Below are positions 28,072-36,796 of a DNA stretch of 64,000 bases, piece by piece (positions within the stretch are counted from its first letter, which is position 1; every line of letters starts with the position of its first letter). This stretch comes from Shiella aurantiaca. Its GTDB lineage: Bacteria > Bacteroidota > Bacteroidia > Cytophagales > Cyclobacteriaceae. The translations under genes and the position numbers were made by a program. The notes beneath the pieces are model-generated. The model was not told where the DNA came from and searched no databases. It worked only from the letters and a program-made list of their open reading frames with translations. The stretch is taken from the NCBI GenBank assembly GCA_030412945.1, contig JAUHJS010000002.1, forward strand, positions 378,424-442,423. Reading direction: 5' to 3'.

Positions 28072-30129
28072 CTACATTTTACGGAACCAAGCCGTAACCG
28101 TGGTGCCCTTATTGGGCTCAGAAATCACATGGATTTTGCCTCCCATGGCTTCCAGTTGAGTTTTGGTAATATAGAGTCCAAGGCCTTTCCCCTCTACATG
28201 CAGGTGAAAACGTTCGTACAAGCGGAAGAGCTTTTTCTCAAACTGAGGCAGGTCAATTCCTAGTCCATTGTCGCTGATGTGGAGGCGTACCGATTTTTTT
28301 CCGGTGGAAGTGTAAATCTTTATTTCATTAGGCACCTCCGGTCTGCGAAACTTGATGGAGTTGCTAATAAGGTTGTGCAAGATGGTTTGCAAGTAGGGTC
28401 TTATAGCATAAATGGTATCCGCCTCGGAGAAGTCCCAGGTGATTTGAGTTTTACTTTTACCAATTTGATCGCTCATGGTAGTGATGACCGAACGTAGTTC
28501 ATCTTCCAAATTAACTCGGCTAAAGGTATTGGTCACGTTACGCTTGATTTCAAGCACCGAAGCCAGTTCACGAATCACACGGTCGATATCGTGGGCGGTA
28601 ATTAGCATTTTCTGACGGATTTCGTCCATCTCGTCTTCGGTATTGGAGAGTTCGAAGAGTTTGCCCAATCCAATCAGTCGTGCCACCGGAGCTCGTAGGT
28701 TATGAGCCGATAGAAAGGCGAACTGCTCCAACTGCTGATTGTATTGCACCAATTCCACTGTCCGTTTTTCAACTTCTTTTTCCAGCTTGCGGTTGTGGTT
28801 ACGGATTTCACGGTTCTTTTCTTCGATTTCTTGTTGGGCTTCGCTGAGTTGGGCATTTTGTTTGGAGACCAAATCACGCTGGGCTTCTATCTCCTCTTTC
28901 TGCATTAAAAGCTCCTCCAGGCTTTCGTTGAGGCGGTTTTGGCTGTATTGCAACTGTTCATTGATTTGCTTCTCAATCAGATTGGCGCGCTCAAGATCTT
29001 GTTTGCTTTGTACCAATATTTGATTGATGCGTTTTTTCTGTTTGTTCCAGTTGTAGAGCATATAGGTGCTCAGCAAAAACAAGAAGGAGAGGGCGATAAG
29101 GCCCAATAAAATACGGTTTTTGGAGGCAATAACGTAGTTTTGCTCATCAAGTACCCGGTTTTTGAGTTCGATATTGGCATTGAGGCTGTCAATCAGTGCA
29201 TACTGTTTTTTGATTTGAGCATCTGTAAGGCTTAAGGTATCCTGGATATGCTGTAATATGCTTTCCTTGCGTGCAATTTCTTGTTCTTTATCTCCCAGTA
29301 CCATGCTTTTTTCCTCCAATAATCCTTCGAGGTCTTTCAGGTATTGCGATTGCGCATCCAGCGTTTCTTTCTGGTAAGTGAGTTCGCCTTGTTGTTGTTT
29401 TATGCGAGCATCTTGTTCGGTCAGAAGGCTCGAATTGGCAGATATTTGGGTTTTGAGGGCAAAAATCTGTTTGTATAATTCTTGCGATGCAGAAGCTATG
29501 CTATCGGCCTTGCTTTGAACCACCGATAGGGTCTGCTGCGATTCCTTGTACAAAGAAGCCAAGTCTTCTTCTTTACCTCCCAATAAAATTAGTTGAGGGT
29601 CTATAGATAGGCCATTGGCTTGGATGTTGGCATTGTTGAGAGTGAAAATCAGGCGGTTGTTAGCCCCTTGTTCCAGATTGATCATGGTGTATCGAGAATC
29701 CCTCTGTTCATCGGTAATCACCAGCGTAAGACCATTTTTCAAATAGGGAGTTAATTCGCTAGGGCTCGCTTTAATTTCCTGTGAGGCAAACAAGAGATGA
29801 GGCTTGGCCTTGCTGTTGATATCACTGAAATTAAAGAAGAAGTGCATCTTTAAGCTTCGGCCCTCACTAAGCTTTGCTTGTGCCAATTTTTTAAACTCAT
29901 TGCGCAAGACGCTGTCTTGTGTAACTACAAAAACCTCGTAAACACTTAAGTTTTCGCTCTGAGGCCACTCAGTACTTTTTATAAAGTTGTAACAGTAAGT
30001 AACAATGATACGCTCACGACCCACTTTCTGAGCTTGGGCAGGAACATAGTAGGTACTCATTCCCCATAAAATGAGAATAAGCATACACTCCTTTATAGAT
30101 TGGCTTACACTAAGGCAGTGTTTGAGCAT
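28072..30129 (-). CDS. YfiR-like domain / coiled-coil / histidine kinase
   Basis: A 685-residue protein. A signal peptide (about 1-33) precedes a periplasmic YfiR/HmsC-like (DUF4154) domain at about 35-180 (VTYCYNFIKSTEWPQ, LLFASQEI, GLTLVITDE, LIFTLNNANIQANGLSIDPQLI), then a long coiled coil, a membrane helix near 345 (ILLGLIALSFLFLLSTYML), a second coiled coil, HisKA and HATPase. The H box is AFLSAHNLRAPVARLIGLG: the residue after the phospho-acceptor His is Asn, not the usual Asp or Glu. HATPase motifs DNGLGID and GKGLGLYITK are intact. I place the start at ATG 30129, nine bases inside an alternative TTG. Monocistronic. Confidence 0.87.
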   Translation of the reverse strand: MLKHCLSVSQSIKECMLILILWGMSTYYVPAQAQKVGRERIIVTYCYNFIKSTEWPQSENLSVYEVFVVTQDSVLRNEFKKLAQAKLSEGRSLKMHFFFNFSDINSKAKPHLLFASQEIKASPSELTPYLKNGLTLVITDEQRDSRYTMINLEQGANNRLIFTLNNANIQANGLSIDPQLILLGGKEEDLASLYKESQQTLSVVQSKADSIASASQELYKQIFALKTQISANSSLLTEQDARIKQQQGELTYQKETLDAQSQYLKDLEGLLEEKSMVLGDKEQEIARKESILQHIQDTLSLTDAQIKKQYALIDSLNANIELKNRVLDEQNYVIASKNRILLGLIALSFLFLLSTYMLYNWNKQKKRINQILVQSKQDLERANLIEKQINEQLQYSQNRLNESLEELLMQKEEIEAQRDLVSKQNAQLSEAQQEIEEKNREIRNHNRKLEKEVEKRTVELVQYNQQLEQFAFLSAHNLRAPVARLIGLGKLFELSNTEDEMDEIRQKMLITAHDIDRVIRELASVLEIKRNVTNTFSRVNLEDELRSVITTMSDQIGKSKTQITWDFSEADTIYAIRPYLQTILHNLISNSIKFRRPEVPNEIKIYTSTGKKSVRLHISDNGLGIDLPQFEKKLFRLYERFHLHVEGKGLGLYITKTQLEAMGGKIHVISEPNKGTTVTAWFRKM

Positions 30130-30326
30130 GGGGTACAATCAGGTTTGGGGTTGGGGATAGTAACCTTCATGTCAATAATTTAGGCATTTTTTTCGTATTT
30201 GTATGGTTTTCTATTTTAATGTTGTGCTAGCTTTGACAAACTATCATAAAAAGACCACCAAAGGCTGAATGCGTCCTTTTATATTCTTAGAAGAAACTTT
30301 ATTAAACCCTACGATGTATTGAAATT

Positions 30327-30533
30327 ATGGAAAATGTACTGTTTAAGACCAATATAAAGTGCGGAGGCTGTGTGGCCACTGTCACTCCTCATTTAGACGA
30401 AGCTATAGGAGCCGGCAACTGGTCGGTGGATACCAACGACCCTGGCAAGCTATTAAGCGTGAAAGATGCTGCCCTTGCCGAGAAGGCTCAGCAAGCGGTG
30501 CAAAAGGCGGGCTTTAAAATTGAGAAAGCATAA
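30327..30533 (+). CDS. HMA-domain metal-binding protein (CopZ-like)
   Basis: A 68-residue heavy-metal-associated domain with the metal site Cys12-Gly-Gly-Cys15 (NIKCGGCVATVTPHL) and a ferredoxin-like pattern ending VQKAGFKIEKA. Such proteins carry Cu(I) or Zn(II) to P-type ATPases or regulators, yet no copper ATPase is in the window, so the partner is unknown. The usual Met before the first Cys (MxCxxC) is Ile-Lys here. Monocistronic, followed by a bidirectional terminator. Confidence 0.87.
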   Translation: MENVLFKTNIKCGGCVATVTPHLDEAIGAGNWSVDTNDPGKLLSVKDAALAEKAQQAVQKAGFKIEKA

Positions 30534-30562
30534 AAAAATCCGGCTGATAGGCCGGATTTTTT
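30533..30562. terminator. Bidirectional terminator
   Basis: TCCGGC (30539-30544) with GCCGGA (30551-30556), extended by A and T runs on both sides. Shared by the HMA gene and the converging DUF5916 gene. Confidence 0.93.
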
Positions 30563-30564
30563 AT

Positions 30565-33198
30565 TTATAACACAAACCGATAGGTGTATTTGAGCAAGAA
30601 GACATTGTGCGGGGTTTTATCGAACAGGCCTGCATAGAGATGGGAAAAAGAATCCCTATCCAGCGAAGGGCTTTCGGTGCGCCCCTGCGTCCATACCAAA
30701 AATAAGGTGCTGCCCGGGATATACTCCCAGCGAACGACCATGTTGGAGCGCAACTGGGCAAAGTTGAAATTGGGGTTGCGAATGGAATAGTCTACGTTGC
30801 CATCAGCATTTTCATCCAAATGATACTGGTTATTGGCCGCATCAAATTGGGTGTTTAGCAGGAGAAAGCGCTGGTCGTAGCTATCTGCATTATGTTGGGT
30901 AACTTTTTTTAACTCAGAATAAGAACCTGTAGTGGCAAATGGCTGCCCCCAATACTCAATGGATAGGTTGGGCGTGACCATATAAGTAGCCCGAAATGAC
31001 ATATTGTAGGTATATTGATTGATTCGGCCAATTACATATACGGGTTCATCATTGTACGAAACGGTTTCGATATACTGCAAGGCATTGGCACTGTGACTAA
31101 CACTGGGCGAAAGGCTTAGATTGAGGGCATTAGTTGGGCGGTAGGTCACTTCCATGTACAGGCCTTCGGTTTCTCGCCACTTGTGCGAGCCACGCGAAAT
31201 CCAGGGGTTGATTCCTGCGCTCAGTTTTTTCCGGCCATCGGTACTCATCCACATCCAGGCTTCAAGTCCGGTAGGGTAAAGAAAAGAAGGGCCTCCGCGC
31301 AAGTCGGCATTGGAAATGATGGCATCGCTGATAGATAGCCCGCCATTGAGATTCCAAAAATTGAGAAATTGCGTATTGAAATTGATATCGCCTCCGCGGC
31401 CAATCATGCGCGATTGAAAGTCGTAATCACTCCAGAGCGTAACCGAATAGCGCATCCAGCGGAATTTACCCACGGGATTCAGAAAACGGTAGGTGGCATT
31501 GACCCATTGGGTTAGCATATCCGTTTGGTTCAGAAAGCCAATATCGTTCAGTTCCAAGCCGGGCGAGCGGTAGGTGGCTCCTGCTTCGTATAGAAATTTA
31601 CCACTTGTTTTTCCGAAAATCAGCGTTCCTGCGGTTCCGCTGAGCTGCGTGCGTGTAGTGTCAAGGCGCTGCTTGGGGATGTCGGGGCGTTGAAAGTAGC
31701 GCTCAGGCGATAGTTGGGTATTGGTAATGGCCTCGGTGCTTCCATTTACCTGGCTGCCGAGTAGTCGGAAGGTGATTAAGTATTTTCGGTCTTTTAAGGC
31801 GTGGTTGAGGTCAATACCGGCTGAATAAGCACTCTTGTGCAATCCATTGAATTGCGGCTCGTCCAGCTGACGATTGGTAGCGGTAAACATAGCCCCCACA
31901 ATAGTTTGGGCATCATTGTACTCTTGCTGCACGCGGCCCACCAAGTAATTGGTCATGGGCTCAATAGCGTATTCTCTTCTGAATCCTAAGCTATCAATAG
32001 TCGCGAATTCCTTATCGGTAACCGATTCCAGCAAACCCCATGAGAAGCCTTTGCTATTCTTGCCCGTAATTTTGGCTGCGCCTAGTATGCGTGTATTATT
32101 GTTTCTATCTACATGTTCCGTTACCCCATCGTCTCCATTTTCATCCACAACTACCCCAATCTGAGGTCTTCGGCCTATTCTTCTGGAATAGAAAAGGTTG
32201 TTTTCGTTCCAATTGACAGCTTTTAGGCTGAGCACATTATTTCCCTCAATAAAAAAGGGTCTTTGCTCACGAAAGAAAAGTTGAAAGGCGGTAAGGTTCA
32301 CCTGCGAGGGATCCGCCTCCACTTGCCCGAAATCAGGGTTTACGGTCAAATCCAAAGTGATATCGCTGGTCAGTCCGATTTTAGCATCCACCCCCACGGC
32401 TACATTGTTCGATTTTCCGGTAGCGAATGGGTTGCCTTCTTCCTTTTCAAAGTTTTCGGCCTGAGCCAATATGTAGGGTTGTATTTCAAGCTGTTTTTGT
32501 GGGCGAATTCCCTTTAAGCCATGTAATTCACCAAAGAGGTGTACATAACCGGGGGCATCTTGCGGAATATACTGCCAGTGCGAACGCTCTTGGTTGCGGA
32601 AATACATCCGCATAATCTGTAAGCCCCATACGTGTTCTTCCTTATCAGCAAAGCGAAGCTGGCTAAGCGGAATACGCATTTCGGCTATCCATCCTTTATC
32701 ATCTACGCTGGTTTTAAGATACCAGATGGGGTCCCAGTTTCGGTCCCAGTTTTGGCCATTGTTGCTCACATATTCATCACCTTTCACACCCGATACCGAA
32801 GAGGTGAAAGAGAAGGCATTACGCTTATCGAAATAGCTATCGATGTTCACTTCCACAAAATCGCCATCGAAGCCATCTCTGCGCGACATGCGCTTTACGA
32901 TGCCCTCGGGGTCAGCATCGAAAGCACGAATTAGGATATACAGGTTTTTGGCATCATAAAGAATTTTGAATTGGGTATCCTCACTAGGGGCTGCGCCATC
33001 GTCTGGCGAGCGCTGAGTGAAATCATTTCCGGCCCATTCTACTTGGTTCCAGGCTTCGTCATTTTCCAAGCCATCGATACGAGGCGCTTGCCCTTGCACC
33101 CATCGGGTGGTGTAGGTTTTTATGGGAGCTGTTTCTTGAGCCCAAGCAAAATGACCCAGTAATAAGCAACCTATTATAAGAATGTATGTTGACCGCAT
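30565..33198 (-). CDS. DUF5916 outer-membrane protein with N-terminal CBM9-like domain
   Basis: An 877-residue secreted protein. After a signal peptide (cut near FAWAQ, residue 21) comes a carbohydrate-binding family 9-like sandwich at about 30-235 (PRIDGLENDEAWNQVEW, LYILIRAFDADPEGI, DFVEVNIDS, WIAEMRIPLSQLRF), then a DUF5916 barrel-like region with EQRPFFIEGNNVLSL and FYSRRIGR, ending YTYRFVL. The group is frequent in Bacteroidota and often predicted as a TonB-independent outer-membrane barrel; its substrate is unknown. I start at ATG 33198, since a GTG 27 bases earlier would put polar residues before the signal peptide. Monocistronic. Confidence 0.85.
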   Translation of the reverse strand: MRSTYILIIGCLLLGHFAWAQETAPIKTYTTRWVQGQAPRIDGLENDEAWNQVEWAGNDFTQRSPDDGAAPSEDTQFKILYDAKNLYILIRAFDADPEGIVKRMSRRDGFDGDFVEVNIDSYFDKRNAFSFTSSVSGVKGDEYVSNNGQNWDRNWDPIWYLKTSVDDKGWIAEMRIPLSQLRFADKEEHVWGLQIMRMYFRNQERSHWQYIPQDAPGYVHLFGELHGLKGIRPQKQLEIQPYILAQAENFEKEEGNPFATGKSNNVAVGVDAKIGLTSDITLDLTVNPDFGQVEADPSQVNLTAFQLFFREQRPFFIEGNNVLSLKAVNWNENNLFYSRRIGRRPQIGVVVDENGDDGVTEHVDRNNNTRILGAAKITGKNSKGFSWGLLESVTDKEFATIDSLGFRREYAIEPMTNYLVGRVQQEYNDAQTIVGAMFTATNRQLDEPQFNGLHKSAYSAGIDLNHALKDRKYLITFRLLGSQVNGSTEAITNTQLSPERYFQRPDIPKQRLDTTRTQLSGTAGTLIFGKTSGKFLYEAGATYRSPGLELNDIGFLNQTDMLTQWVNATYRFLNPVGKFRWMRYSVTLWSDYDFQSRMIGRGGDINFNTQFLNFWNLNGGLSISDAIISNADLRGGPSFLYPTGLEAWMWMSTDGRKKLSAGINPWISRGSHKWRETEGLYMEVTYRPTNALNLSLSPSVSHSANALQYIETVSYNDEPVYVIGRINQYTYNMSFRATYMVTPNLSIEYWGQPFATTGSYSELKKVTQHNADSYDQRFLLLNTQFDAANNQYHLDENADGNVDYSIRNPNFNFAQLRSNMVVRWEYIPGSTLFLVWTQGRTESPSLDRDSFSHLYAGLFDKTPHNVFLLKYTYRFVL

Positions 33199-33479
33199 GC
33201 AAAATGTGTTGTGAGTTTTTGACACTACAAAGGACTGGAGGATTTAGTGAAAAGTTGCCCTTTTTACACGAATGGACAAATACATGGTTGGGTTGGTTAA
33301 GAATCTTTAACAAAAAACCGCTCGACAAGGGGCCTTTTTTGTATGGCGAGTCATCCGAATCGGAATAGGGCGCTTTTTTATTGAAGTTATAAAAGGGCTT
33401 AATGCTTCATTTTCAATCCGTTGCAGAGGGTGTAATCCCGATAATGTCAGCTGCCAAAGTGACTAAAAACACCCATTTT

Positions 33480-33524
33480 TATGACCTAGGTCATACTTTA
33501 GCACCCCCATGGCCTATACCTTTG
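33480..33524 (+). promoter_or_regulatory. Crp/Fnr-type activator site and -7 element for the YceI-barrel-YceI operon
   Basis: A perfect 16-bp palindrome, TATGACCTAGGTCATA (33480-33495, centre 33487.5), is followed by the -7 element TACCTTTG (33517-33524). Distance from dyad centre to the last G is 36.5 bp, the same as at three other promoters in this window. There is no good -33 element, as expected for an activator-dependent promoter. Predicted transcription start is near 33529, with the ATG 19 bases later. Confidence 0.8.
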
Positions 33525-33547
33525 ATTCATCAAAAATCAACAAAGCC

Positions 33548-34120
33548 ATGAAAACGCTACTCGCAAAAACACTGATTTTTTTACTGGCAGGCACCCTCAG
33601 CACCCAAGTGTGGGGACAGCAGCCTTATCAAATAAGTACCGAAGGACTGAAACTGGAAGTACATGGTACCTCTACCTTGCACGATTGGGAAATGGTATCT
33701 GATGTGGCTACCGGAACCGCCCAGTTTGCTGTCCAAGGAACGGCATTTACTTTGAGCCGCCTGTTAGTAGAAATGCCGAGTGAGTCTATTAAAAGCGGTA
33801 CCTCTTCTATGGACGACAATGCTTATGAAGCCTTGAAAACCGAGAAATTCCCTAAGATTCGCTTGGTCATCAAAGAAGCAGAAGGAACACTGAACCAAGA
33901 AGGTAAGCTGGTGGGCACCTTAACCATAGCTGGAGTGAGTAAAGACATCACGTTCACCACCACTGTCACCCAAGTAGGCAGCGATATCCGCACCACCGGA
34001 AAAGCGGCCTTCAAGCTTACCGACTTTGCCATCGATCCGCCTACAGCGGTGTTCGGTACCATCAAAACGGGCAATGAGGTAACGCTTCATATCGAGGCCC
34101 TTTTTAAAGAGAAAAAATAA
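33548..34120 (+). CDS. Secreted YceI-family protein
   Basis: A 190-residue periplasmic YceI-like protein with signal peptide (MKTLLAKTLIFLLAGTLSTQVWGQQ). Family markers are LEVHGTSTLHDWEM, MDDNAYEALKTEKFPKIRLVI and LVGTLTIAGVSKDITF. The variant opening GTSTLHDWE is that of the Bacteroidota branch where the first strand has a T-S-T-x-H-x-W pattern. An upstream in-frame ATG at 33509 overlaps the predicted promoter, so ATG 33548 is the better start. First gene of an operon with a barrel and another YceI-like protein. Confidence 0.9.
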   Translation: MKTLLAKTLIFLLAGTLSTQVWGQQPYQISTEGLKLEVHGTSTLHDWEMVSDVATGTAQFAVQGTAFTLSRLLVEMPSESIKSGTSSMDDNAYEALKTEKFPKIRLVIKEAEGTLNQEGKLVGTLTIAGVSKDITFTTTVTQVGSDIRTTGKAAFKLTDFAIDPPTAVFGTIKTGNEVTLHIEALFKEKK

Positions 34121-34162
34121 CAAACGAAAAATCACACATAAAAACCTCTAATCAATACAATC

Positions 34163-35482
34163 ATGAAAAAGTTATCAGTTTTTATCGCAACCATGGCCTT
34201 AGCGGCAGTGGGTTATGCTCAGGTTGGTAATCTTCAATACTGGAGACCAGCCGGCCAAGACGGGCTCAACGTATTCGAAATTCCTAAAACCGACACCATA
34301 GCTTTTGATGGACTGAAAGTGCGCATTGGCGGAGATTTTGCCATGCAGTTTCAGGCACTTGATCACAGTAATACCGCCAATAATTTGGTAGACTTAGGTT
34401 CTAATTTCAACTTACCTACAGCCAACTTAAACCTTGATGTGCAGCTGTACGATGGATTGCGCATGCACTTACGTACCTATCTATCTGCCCGTCACCACAA
34501 CGAAGCCTGGATTAAAGGGGGGTATTTGCAAATGGATAAATTAGACTTCATTAAGAAAGATTTCTTAAGCGGACTAATGGAGATAACCACGATCCGTGTG
34601 GGGATGGACGAATTCAACTATGGCGATACGCACTTCAGACGTACCGATAACGCCCAAGCCATTTACAACCCATTTGTAGGCAACTACATCATGGATGCCT
34701 TCTCTACCGAAGCTTTTGGTGAGGTGCTGATCCAGAAAAGCGGCTTCATAGGTTTGCTAGGAGTGACCAACGGTAAATTAAACCAAAGTGTAATCACCAA
34801 TGCCAACGTAGGTGGTGAAGAAGCCGACAACAAGCCTTCTTTGCTCTTAAAAGTAGGGTATGACAATCAGTTGAGTGATGACTTGCGCGTACGTTTGACT
34901 GCCTCTATGTATCGTAATCAAGGAACTGGAACTGGTACTTGGCTGTATGGTGGCGACCGCGGTGGATCTAGATACTACAACGTGATTCGTACTTTAGCCG
35001 ACCCAACTACTACGCCTCCTACCGCTGCTCAGGGAACTGACTTTGATGGACGCTACAACGCTCGTTTTACTCAGATTACTGCCATTCAGGTTACTCCCTT
35101 TGTGAAATTCAAAGGACTAGAGTTCTTCGGGGTGTATGAAGTAGCCAATGGAAATGCGGATATCGCAGCTACCGGTACGGCTCCTGCCACTACTGAAGGA
35201 GGCTTTACTCAAATAGGTGCTGAATTGCTCTACCGCTTTGGGGCTAAAGAAAACTTCTACCTAGGCGGACGTTACAATACCGTAAGCGGAAAACAAAGAG
35301 AAGATGCTACCGATGATTTAGAAATCACTCGCTTGAACATTGGTGGTGGTTGGTTTATGACCAAAAACATCCTTGCCAAAGTAGAGTATGTAGATCAAAA
35401 ATATAATGGAGATGCTTGGGGCGGACGCTTCGCAGGTGCTAAATTTAATGGCGTAATGGTTGAAGCTGTGATAGGTTTCTAA
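34163..35482 (+). CDS. Outer-membrane beta-barrel (porin-like) protein
   Basis: A 439-residue outer-membrane protein: signal peptide (cut near GYAQ, residue 20), then long amphipathic strands such as LKVRIGGDFAMQFQAL, LNLDVQLYDGLRMHLRTYLSA, RVGMDEFNYGDTHFRR, AELLYRFGAKENFYLGGRYN, and a C-terminal VMVEAVIGF ending with Phe. The architecture fits a phosphate-selective or general porin-like barrel of 16-18 strands. No specificity can be read. It lies 42 bp after the first YceI gene and 16 bp before the second, under the predicted Crp/Fnr-type promoter. Confidence 0.82.
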   Translation: MKKLSVFIATMALAAVGYAQVGNLQYWRPAGQDGLNVFEIPKTDTIAFDGLKVRIGGDFAMQFQALDHSNTANNLVDLGSNFNLPTANLNLDVQLYDGLRMHLRTYLSARHHNEAWIKGGYLQMDKLDFIKKDFLSGLMEITTIRVGMDEFNYGDTHFRRTDNAQAIYNPFVGNYIMDAFSTEAFGEVLIQKSGFIGLLGVTNGKLNQSVITNANVGGEEADNKPSLLLKVGYDNQLSDDLRVRLTASMYRNQGTGTGTWLYGGDRGGSRYYNVIRTLADPTTTPPTAAQGTDFDGRYNARFTQITAIQVTPFVKFKGLEFFGVYEVANGNADIAATGTAPATTEGGFTQIGAELLYRFGAKENFYLGGRYNTVSGKQREDATDDLEITRLNIGGGWFMTKNILAKVEYVDQKYNGDAWGGRFAGAKFNGVMVEAVIGF

Positions 35483-35498
35483 GTACTAAGAATACATA

Positions 35499-36038
35499 AT
35501 GGGCAAACTATTCTTCATATTCTTCATAGCCCTCATACAAGTAGAAAGCGCTTATACTCCTAAGCGCTTTCTCTTAATTTATGAGAAGCAGGTAGTCATT
35601 AAAGGGAATACTTCCTTGGGTGATTTTACGTGCCAAATCAAACAAAGCCACAGGGCCGATACCTTGGCCTATGTGAAAAACAAGCCCTATACTTTTCACC
35701 TGCCCGTAGGCGATTTTGGCTGCGGCAATTTCCTGCTCAATCGCGATTTCCAACATACGCTTCAAGCCGAAGATTTCCCTTTGGTGAAAGTAGGCCTAAT
35801 CAATCCACAAGATCAAGAGAAGTATGTGCTCAGCGATGTGATGGTAGGCTTGGCCGGAAAGGAAGTGCTCAAACCCCAAGTGCAATTCAAGAAAGCCTGC
35901 GTAGAAAACAGAATGGTGCTTGTCAGTACACTCAGTATGCGCTTTGCGGAGTTTGGCCTCACTCCTCCCAACCGCTTGGGCGGCTTGGTGCAGGTTGACG
36001 ACCACATCACGATTGAGGTAGAGGTGGCCTATCAGTAA
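35499..36038 (+). CDS. Divergent secreted YceI-like protein
   Basis: A 179-residue protein with a short signal peptide (MGKLFFIFFIALIQVESA) and weak but recognisable YceI features: VVIKGNTSLGDFTCQI aligns with the G-T-S-T-L-H-D-W region of the first YceI protein, NFLLNRDFQHTLQAEDFPLVKVGL with the DDNAYEALKTEKFPKIRL block, and LRMRFAEFGLTPPNRLGGLVQV-like text (seen as MRFAEFGLTPPNR) with the late FAIDPPTAVFG block. It has Cys residues the others lack (CQIK, GCGN, KACV). A perfect 12-bp inverted repeat lies inside codons 15-25. Last gene of the operon. Confidence 0.8.
   Translation: MGKLFFIFFIALIQVESAYTPKRFLLIYEKQVVIKGNTSLGDFTCQIKQSHRADTLAYVKNKPYTFHLPVGDFGCGNFLLNRDFQHTLQAEDFPLVKVGLINPQDQEKYVLSDVMVGLAGKEVLKPQVQFKKACVENRMVLVSTLSMRFAEFGLTPPNRLGGLVQVDDHITIEVEVAYQ
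35543..35572 (+). repeat. Perfect 12-bp hairpin inside the start of the second YceI-like gene
   Basis: AGAAAGCGCTTA (35543-35554), loop TACTCC, TAAGCGCTTTCT (35561-35572), then CTTAATTT. It looks like an intrinsic terminator with a weak T tail yet lies in the coding region close to its start, where it could reduce expression of the last gene relative to the first two. Confidence 0.7.
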
Positions 36039-36073
36039 GTGGATATTGGCCCCTTTGTCTACAAATTTTCGAA

Positions 36074-36796
36074 CTAAGCCTTTTTATTTTTCACAGGTCG
36101 GGCCAAGGTTTGTCTTACTTCCCGCAGTACGCGTTTTGCCAGATGGTCTTCGTGCTTTGCGATAAATTCAGCCACGGCATCGGGCTTGTGCTTAACAAGT
36201 TCGCGCAGAGCCCACGACAGTGCCTTCACTACCATTTCCTCTGTATCGTGCACCAGTCGTTCGCAGACAGCCAATGTCTGTTTCTCATCGCCTTTGCCAC
36301 CGCGGGCAGGCAAATTGAGGCCTACGGTTGCGCTTAGGGCGAGTCTTCTAATCCATAAACTTTTTGATTTTGTAAGCGAAAGGATGTAGTCTAAATCAAC
36401 TTGCTCATAGCTCCAGCTCATGCCCAGTACCTTCATACCCATCACATCTACCGATACCCAATTATCGAAATCCTGCATTAGGTGAGTAAAGTGCGCGGGT
36501 CGCAAGGCGCGAAGGACTTTTTTATCAGCTCCCAGGTATTCTAGGGCAAGGTGCTGCATTTCAAAAATCCCTTGCTCGTTTATGGCTATTGCCAAATCGA
36601 TTTTTTCTTCGATTGGCCAGTGGGTGGTTTCTTTTTTCAGCTCCTTCATCACCGACTGAATGTCGGGTACGGTAAGGCCCAATACTTTAAGGTTTGTGGG
36701 ATACACTTTGGCGGCAAAAGGTAATCGTTCAGGATTAGCCAGTGTTTCTAAAGCTGTTTTTACTTCTGTTACGATGGAAGGTAGGGTAGTGCTCAT
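36074..36796 (-). CDS. AlkD-like DNA alkylation repair protein
   Basis: A 240-residue all-helical HEAT-like repeat protein of the AlkC/AlkD glycosylase superfamily. Useful points are DFDNWVSVDVMG, which carries the Trp and Asp expected at the AlkD catalytic site (W-x-x-x-D), and LWIRRLALSATVGL with the later Trp. The family excises alkylated bases without flipping them. ATG 36796 overlaps the map stop as ATGA, so translation is coupled; a TTG six bases upstream is possible. Whether this member is catalytic is not shown. Confidence 0.78.
   Translation of the reverse strand: MSTTLPSIVTEVKTALETLANPERLPFAAKVYPTNLKVLGLTVPDIQSVMKELKKETTHWPIEEKIDLAIAINEQGIFEMQHLALEYLGADKKVLRALRPAHFTHLMQDFDNWVSVDVMGMKVLGMSWSYEQVDLDYILSLTKSKSLWIRRLALSATVGLNLPARGGKGDEKQTLAVCERLVHDTEEMVVKALSWALRELVKHKPDAVAEFIAKHEDHLAKRVLREVRQTLARPVKNKKA

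Noticed and set aside
28098..28877. Several open frames on the opposite strand of the YfiR-like kinase
   Set aside because: They are antisense frames of a gene with strong domain evidence and have low-complexity content.
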